A stretch of DNA of 64,000 nucleotides from Paulownia fortunei (Eukaryota; Streptophyta; Magnoliopsida; Lamiales; Paulowniaceae): the NCBI GenBank assembly GCA_019321725.1, contig CM033114.1, positions 13,248,278 through 13,312,277 of the forward strand, in the 5' to 3' direction. Numbering within the stretch: position 1 is the first letter of the stretch; each line of letters opens with the position of its first letter. The position numbers were made by a program, and so were the translations under genes. This document shows positions 58,328 to 64,000 of this stretch, piece by piece. The notes under the pieces were generated by a model. The model was not told where the DNA came from and did no database searches. It saw only the letters and a program-made list of their open reading frames with translations.

Positions 58328-58990
58328 AAATAATGTGGAAATCACCTCCTTATAATGGATCGGGCGAACTGTAGCGCTCGTCGGTCACGAACTTGGTAGG
58401 TTGCTACCTGCGTCACGAATTTACGTTAGGGGTGCCGGGAGTTGCCCGGCGAAAACCCTCCGATGATCAAGTCAGTAAGCGGCATAAGTGGATTAAAATA
58501 AAAATCAGAGAATACTTAAAACTTAATTGAAAACATACCTTTAATTATGGAAATTATAGGGTATTTATAGCGAAAAATAAAATCTTTATAATCTGACGGG
58601 CCTCCGGCCCATTGGAGAACTTTCATCTGGGCCTTTAACCTTTCGACCCATATCTTCTGGCCCATATTAATTACACTAGCCCACCATAATATGGTCATAT
58701 TATGATGGGCTCAGGGTCCAATTATAATGGGCTAACCCCATCATAAGCCCCCTTACTCTCGAGTAAATCCATCGGGTGGGAGTTAGTCGGGAGTAATCAT
58801 TGTTTTAACGATATCTTGGGATAGATAATATTTTTATGGCGCTTCGAGTGCAAACACTTTGATACATTGCTAGATGAGAATCATAATTCATCAATCATCC
58901 AAGTAAGCTTTTATTACATTTTGTTGTAAATGAGTAGTCATAATTCTCTAACTCATTTCCAAAAATTCTCTCTCTAAGTCAAATTCTCCC
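58328..58990 (-). repeat. Likely 3' LTR / aORF promoter region of the Tat element
   Basis: Noncoding, with GGGCCTCCGGCCCATTGG (58599-58616) and CCCTCCGATGATCAAGTCAG (58458-58477), text typical of antisense Tat-type LTRs. 58960-59012 looks like a plant 5' leader (CTCTCTCTAAG, then CCCATCTTCAACACC) leading to ATG 59013 on the plus strand. LTR ends were not identified. Confidence 0.4.
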
Positions 58991-59012
58991 CAAGAAACCC
59001 ATCTTCAACACC

Positions 59013-60745
59013 ATGAGCCCTCCAGGTATTTGAGCTTGCATTTTAGGATTTTTGCCATCATTTTGATCAATTCTATCATCTATTTTTTTGTTCAAGCATT
59101 CCATTCAATCTCCTTTCTTGTGTTTTGTCTTTGTTTTTTTTTGAGTCAATACATCGAGCACCCTAAAGGCACCAATATTAGTGGTAGATGATAATGATGA
59201 TATAGAGATAGATTTATCCCCAACTCAACATGATCCCTTCGCATCATCGCCGGAGCTGGAGAAATGAGCTGCAGCTCGCCAAAAAACTACAGGCGAGCTA
59301 CAGCTTGCCTAACTGCTCAGCAGGCAGCTCACACAAGCGAGCTGCCTGTGTTTCTTCCCTCGACAGCTCACGACTTCACTGGACAGGCAGCTCGCACAGA
59401 CGAGCTGCCTGTCTTCTTCTCCAGCAGCTCGCTCCTACATTTCCCCTGGGCTGCCCTCCATGCGAGCTGCCACAGCAGCTCGTTCTTCCTTGGGCTGGCA
59501 GCTCGCCCATCTTTTGAACTGAGCGAGCTGCCTATTTTTCCAGCTTGCCAGCTCCACGAACAGGCAGCTCACTCGGGCGAGCTGTTTGTTTCTCCTCTTT
59601 CGCGAGCTGTTGGCAGCTCACTAGCTCCCCGTGTGAGCTGCTGTAGCAGCTCGTATCTCCAATGAGTTGCCGGCAGCTCGCATTGTTTACGGGCAGTCGG
59701 CTGTTTTGGGAGGTGAGCTATCCCCTTGTGCGTCTCCCGATCGTGTGGCTCATGTTTCCTTTGTCCCCATGACATGCCACAATATCTTTCCTCAAGAACC
59801 CATGTTTAAGCTCTATCACCATCAATTTCCTAGCGGAGGGGCCCCTGTTGATCTTCAATATTTAGATAGAGTTTCCCCTAATATAATTAAAGCTATTCTT
59901 GATCTTCCTTTTTGTGAGGGTGAGTCTTGGGATGAAGTGCTTGGTGAAGGGAGGAGTCCTACGGGTTCTAAGGAATCCAATGAAGTAGTTGAGAATTTCA
60001 TTTCTGAACTTGATCCAAATTCAATCACCGAATGAGTTTTCTTGAATGATCCATTTAGGTTCTGAAGGGGGGATACTCTTTTGACTGCCAACGATCTTCG
60101 ACTTCTATGTGAAGGACTCAGTCTACCTTCACGTTATACATTTCTTCTTCCGGGGAGTGGTGATAGGGTTACGAGTCCTCCAGAAGGATTTTTCACTGTT
60201 TATCTTGCTTATTTTACTAGTGGATTCACCATTCCCTTTCATCCCCTTCTTATCGAGATAATGAAGAGTGTCGGCTTAAGTGTTAGCCAACTAACTCGTA
60301 ATGCCATGTTGTACTTTGAGGGGTTTCTCCATAGGTTAGGGGAGTTAGAGTTCTCAGTGTCCTTAGATGTCTTCCACACCTTATTCACATTGCGTCGTGT
60401 TCCCCACGAATCTTTTTTCTATTTCTACCCACGTGCAGGGTGTAAGTTCTTAGATAGAAAGCAATCAGCGCTTACCAGGCCTCTCTAGCTTTCGACAAAG
60501 TTGTTGTGCAGCGTGCTATGGTGTTGTACGATGACATTGTTCGTGACTGTAGGCGGATGCTGAGGGAGACAGGGCATGTGCCTGAAGACGTAGTTATGGT
60601 ACTTGATTCTCGAGTTCCAGAGTTAGATGATACATTAGGCGATGTTGTCAGTTCGCGTAATGAAGTGATTGAAGCTCTTGATATTGGTGACATGATTGTG
60701 GAGTTGGTTGAGGCTGATGATCCACCTGCTGCTTCTGCGCCTTAG
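59013..60745 (+). pseudogene. Antisense ORF (aORF) of a Tat-lineage Ty3 element, decayed
   Basis: It lies opposite to pol, between the integrase end and the presumed 3' LTR, the place where Tat/Ogre-type elements carry an extra antisense ORF of unknown function. The readable core is in one frame: 59667-60035 (MFKLYHHQFPSGGAPVDL, then DLPFCEGESWDEVLGEGR) and 60081-60488 (LPSRYTFLLPGSGDRVTSPP, then FTIPFHPLLIEIMKSVGLSV, then FFYFYPRAGCKF). It is separated by stops at 60033 and 60063. A frameshift near 60470 leads into 60506-60745 (AFDKVVVQRAMVLYDDIV and an acidic tail). The core is the plant retroelement domain often annotated as putative plant transposon protein. The upstream start at ATG 59013 (MSPP) and a possible intron before 59170 are guesses. 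Confidence 0.65.
59260..59700. repeat. GC-rich palindromic minisatellite (GCAGCTCG / CGAGCTGC)
   Basis: About twenty half-sites of GGCAGCTCGC and its complement GCGAGCTGCC, irregularly spaced 15-40 bp apart, in strong contrast to the AT-rich surroundings. It lies in the 5' part of the aORF. Frames on both strands are partly open only because of the repeat. Confidence 0.8.
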
Positions 60746-61396
60746 AACCAACTGCCTTATGACTGAAATCATTTATTATGTCGCTTTTTTTGACTTTTTG
60801 TTATTGTTATTATCACAAACTTATTTGTGATTCTATTTTCTAGTCGATTTGCTTTATGTTGAAGTTCCAACCTTTGTTTGCTGTGAGACTTTGGCTTGAT
60901 TATGTAATGATGCTCTTAGTTATGCACTACGAGATTTTAACTTGGATATGTGATGTATATGTTTACCTTGTCTTATGTCTATCTTTCTTGTGTAGTGCTC
61001 ATGTTTATTTTTGCATCAATACTTGATTTTCTGGAGCACTTAAGAGTTGATCAGGCTCTCAAGATTTTGTCTCAGGAGATTCTCTGTCCATTCGGGGTTA
61101 GACTTTTGACTATCCTCCAAAAAATGTCCAAGAATCCCAAAGATTTGCGCTTTTACCTGTGATCCTAAAGATATAATTTTTGGTTTGGAGGTCGAGCTGA
61201 CCAAGCTCATAGATGACCTCTTATGAACTCAATCGAAATCGTATCTCTTAGATCATAGGTATTTTTAGCTAAATCAAGTACGTAGTAGTCTTTAAGTCAA
61301 TTGTACATTAGCAGACATAATTTGGGCTAACAAAGTTGTTGCTCTTTATTCATGTTCGGGAAAGGATTACACCATATTGAAAAACAACATAAGATT
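60746..61396. other. Spacer between aORF and pol
   Basis: T-rich, with no coding match on either strand. It is probably the shared 3' noncoding DNA of the convergent aORF and pol transcripts. Confidence 0.5.
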
Positions 61397-62430
61397 TTAG
61401 GAATAAAGGTAAGCATTGTTAAAATCCGAACCGCATTTAGGTGTAGAATTTCTTGAGGTTGATGATGTTCCACGTGCAGGTACATCACTTCCATCCATTC
61501 TTTGTAGTCGGTATGCTGCCGCGTTCACAATCTCTACTACCTTATATGGGTCTTCCCATTTGGGGTTGAGTTTTTCGATAGGATGCGAAATTTCAGCCTT
61601 CCTTAAGACGAGGTCTCCTACTTGAAAGGATCTGGAGTGTACCTTCATGTTGTAAGCTCTCGCCATACGTACTATGTACATTTCAGAACGAGATGCAGCT
61701 TTTTTCCTTAATTCTTCTATCAAATCAAGGTTTACTCGTAAGGCGATGTCATTGTGTTGTGGTGCGTAATTCATCATCCGCCAAGAGGGTTCCCCTATTT
61801 CTGCTGGCGCGATAGCCTCAATTCCATATGTGAGGTTGAAAGGGGATTCTCTGGTTGCAACTCGCGGAGTAGTGCAGTGTGCCCACAAAATGCTAGGTGG
61901 CTCATCTACCCATTCTCCTTTGGCACTTCCAAGACGCGTCTTAAGTTGTTGTAAAATGATTCGATTGGTAACTTCTGTTTGACCATTTGCTTGAGGGTTC
62001 CCGACCGAAGTGAAGAATTGCTTGATTGACAATCCTTGGCACCACTCTCGTATTTTTGCTCATGTGAATTGAGTCCCATTTTCAGATATTAAGGCTCGTG
62101 GAATGCCAAATCTACAAATAATGTTCTTCCACAAAAATTTGATCACTTTTTTCTCCGTGATCCTTGCTAGAGGTTCTGCTTCTACCCACTTCGTGAAGTA
62201 ATCCACAGTCACTATTAAAAACTTTCTTTACCCTGTCGCTGGTGGAAAGGGTCTAACAATATCCATACCCCATTGAACAAATGGATTTGGGCTCTCAATA
62301 GGATGTAAAGGTACCGCTAGGCGATATTGGATATTGGTGTGCTCTTAGCAAGCCTGACATCTCATGACCAGTTCTCTCGCGTCATTCTAAATGGTAGGCC
62401 AAAAGTATCCTTGGCGAAGTGCTTTTGTCA
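61397..62430 (-). pseudogene. Tat-lineage integrase, core and C-terminal part
   Basis: On the minus strand: WGMDIVRPFPPATG (about 62250), then TVDYFTKWVEAEPLARIT, then RALISENGTQF (about 62080; the catalytic Asp of SDNG is Glu), then VGNPQANGQTEVTNRIIL with the catalytic Glu. An open stretch at 61397-62032 continues LWAHCTTPRVATRESPFNL, then SFQVGDLVLRKAEISHP and WEDPYKVVEI. Stops (for example TGA before AKIREW near 62060, TAA at about 62227) inactivate it. The GPY/F-like tail (DPYKVVEI) is present. The text matches the Tat/Retand branch. Confidence 0.88.
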
Positions 62431-62817
62431 CGAGGGATTTGCCCCCAAATGGTTTCCACATATTCCTTCATGAATCTCACGGAGTATATAATTAGCTTTA
62501 GTTGGGGTGAGACACTTCAAATATGGTTGAGAAAACCCTCTCTTGTAGAGCTCTCCATCTACGATTAGGAAGCGTGCTGCCCTGGTCTTCAATTTTCGAG
62601 CGTCTACAGGATTATTCGGGAGTTCTCCCATTGTTAAGTATTGGACGATATTATCTTTCCAACTTGGCTCTTCTTTGTCTGCGCATAGAATTTGCAAGCC
62701 TATCCCATCAATTTCATTCTGACTGGATGATAGAAAGGTAATCTTTCGAGTATTGATACTGGCCATGGAACTAGCCAATTTAGCAAGTTGATCTACTATC
62801 GTATTATCTACTCTCAA
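62431..62817 (-). pseudogene. Tat-lineage pol, RNase H-integrase junction
   Basis: Open for 129 codons: NTIVDQLAKLASSMA (end of the second RNase H), a linker with PSWKDNIVQYLTMGELPNNP, then RAARFLIVDGELYKRGF and LREIHEGICGNHLGA, the first half of the integrase HHCC zinc module. The following Cys pair falls after a stop or frame break (MRCQAC near 62360). Confidence 0.85.
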
Positions 62818-63215
62818 TATTCATTTAATTTTGTACTCCTCTAGTTTTGCTAACATGTCATGCATTAAGCTTAGATACTTGATCATTTTTTCATCCCTGG
62901 CTTCGTACTCTCCTCTAACTTAGTTTACCACCAACTGAGAATCGCTATAAATAGCCAGTTTTCTTACTCCCGCTGCGAAGGCTAGCTTGAGTCCTGCTAA
63001 TAACGCCTCATACTCTGCCTCATTGTTCGAAGTGAGGAACTCGAACTTCAAAGCATATTCAAACTTGTCACCCTGAGAACTCTCGATGACTATTTCTGCC
63101 CCACTCCCAATAGAAGTAGACGAGCCATTCACATAGAGAGTCCAAGCAGACAATGAGTTACTTGTTTCATCAATCGTCATTTCCACCACAAAATCGGCCA
63201 GAACTTAAGCTTTTA
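62818..63215 (-). pseudogene. Tat-lineage second RNase H (aRNH)
   Basis: 62920-63189 reads LSAWTLYVNGSSTSIGSGAE, then FLTSNNEAEYEALLAGLKLA, and YSDSQLVVN. This is the archaeal-type RNase H that Tat elements carry in addition to the ordinary one. The first catalytic Asp (LYVDGSS in the family) is Asn here. A stop lies just after QLVVN (62918), before the DEKMIKYLSLMHDML segment. Confidence 0.85.
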
Positions 63216-64000
63216 TTATAAGACGAGGGTGAAACTCGATTCCATGTTCGCTGAGTTTAATTGCCTATTTGACTAATCTTCCCGATATTTCTGGATTGGA
63301 GAGAGCACTTGCTTGAGTGGGTGATTGGTCAACACCACCACTAGATGAGATTAAAAATATGGACGGATCTTTCTTGTAGCAGTGATGAGAGCTAGGGCCA
63401 GCTTCTCAATGTTGGGGTATCTTTATTCCGCCCCTTGCAAAATCTTGCTGGTGAAGTAGATAGGTTGGTGAGCTCGACCAACTTCCCGAACTAAAATGGC
63501 ACTTATTGCCTCAATTGCCACTGCTAGATAAAGGAATAAAGTCTCTCCTACCTCTGGCTTGGTGAGCAATGGAGGGGATACCAAGTATTTTTTTCAGGTC
63601 ATCAAAAGCATGTTGACATTCCTCAGTCCACTCAAAATTCTTCCCCTCGCGAAGCACTTTGAAGAAGGGGAGTCCCTTATCTCCCGACCTTGAAATGAAA
63701 TAATTCAAGGCTACAAGTCTTCCAGTTAGTTGTTGGACATGCTTGATATGTCGTGGAGGGGGCATGTTCAAGACTGCATCAATCTGCTCTAGATTTGCTT
63801 CTATGCCCCTTTGGGATATCATATATCCCAAAAACTTTCCTCCTCGCACACCAAATGTGCATTTGGTAGGATTTAGCTTTATCTGGTATGTTCGTAGAAT
63901 GTTGAAGCATTCTTCTAAGTCTGACATATGGATGCTTGCCAACTTGCTCTTGACCAACATGTCATCGATGTATACCTCCATGTTGTGGCCAATCAATTTT
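63216..64000 (-). pseudogene. Tat-lineage RT C-terminus and first RNase H
   Basis: 63511-63996 reads MEVYIDDMLVKSKL (catalytic YIDD, about 63960-63980), then CTFGVRGGKFLGYMISQRGI, then QLTGRLVALNYFISRSGDKG, then FFKVLREGKNFEWTEECQHAF. RNase H follows in other frames: LYLAVAIEAISAILVREVG, then YFTSKILQGAE, a TAA, RYPNIEKLALALITATRKI, then LADFVVEMTIDE joining the next domain. The gene continues past the right edge of the window. A frameshift lies near 63560 and stops near 63430 and 63365. Confidence 0.88.

Noticed and set aside
57930..58328. 132-codon frame on the minus strand with two similar halves
   Set aside because: It is the translation of the two direct repeats of the TRIM-like element; open by chance.
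59264..59665. 133-codon and 95-codon frames in the GC-rich island
   Set aside because: Frames created by the CAGCTCG repeat; no domain, and several frames on both strands are open at once.
1..64000. tRNA, rRNA or CRISPR arrays
   Set aside because: None seen. tRNA-like matches are short primer-binding sites of retroelements, and the repeats lack CRISPR spacing.

Overview
The window looks like nuclear DNA of a eudicot plant. It is AT-rich, packed with layered and decayed LTR retrotransposons, and carries one intact intron-containing plant gene with GT-AG introns. The species cannot be told from the sequence. The only intact protein-coding gene I can defend is a nine-exon threonine aldolase (THA1-like) on the minus strand (42598-49975). 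It has a TATA box at 51374-51383 and a long 5' leader.

Layout. 1-6031: the 3' part of a Ty3 chromovirus (plus strand, pol full of stops) and its 2.3 kb 3' LTR, apparently inserted into the pol of a Copia element whose other half would lie left of the window. 6032-20790: that Copia element (minus strand; gag and the protease/integrase half of pol), split by an LTR-like block (9246-10239 plus about 16925-17993), which is itself split by a complete but RT/integrase-less Athila-type element (10240-16924, PBS for tRNA-Asp). A solo Ty3 LTR with a perfect 5-bp target duplication (17994-20508) also interrupts it. 20791-24065: antisense Copia LTR-type sequence. 24066-38145: a second Athila-type element (plus strand, gag-PR-RT-RH-IN all decayed). 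It carries an intronless, stop-ridden but frame-preserved copy of a LOG cytokinin-activating enzyme gene between pol and the 3' LTR. Its 5' LTR appears rearranged by an inversion of about 1.5 kb, and its 3' LTR holds a nested solo LTR.

38146-42597: a TRIM-like start with a tRNA-Met-type primer site, then a foldback/Mutator-like element (39402-41327) carrying a nested hAT-type MITE (39785-40668). 42598-51400: the threonine aldolase gene. 51400-57857: AT-rich intergenic DNA with a MITE that has a 9-bp target duplication (55129-55828) and assorted repeats. 57858-58327: a minimal TRIM-like element. 58328-64000: the 3' half of a Tat-lineage Ty3 element on the minus strand (RT, RNase H, second RNase H, integrase), with an antisense ORF (aORF) on the plus strand at about 59013-60745 and a GC-rich palindromic minisatellite in that ORF's 5' part.

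Apart from threonine aldolase, which cleaves threonine to glycine and acetaldehyde, everything recognisable is mobile DNA or its cargo. The most unusual item is the LOG-type gene carried inside an Athila-like element.
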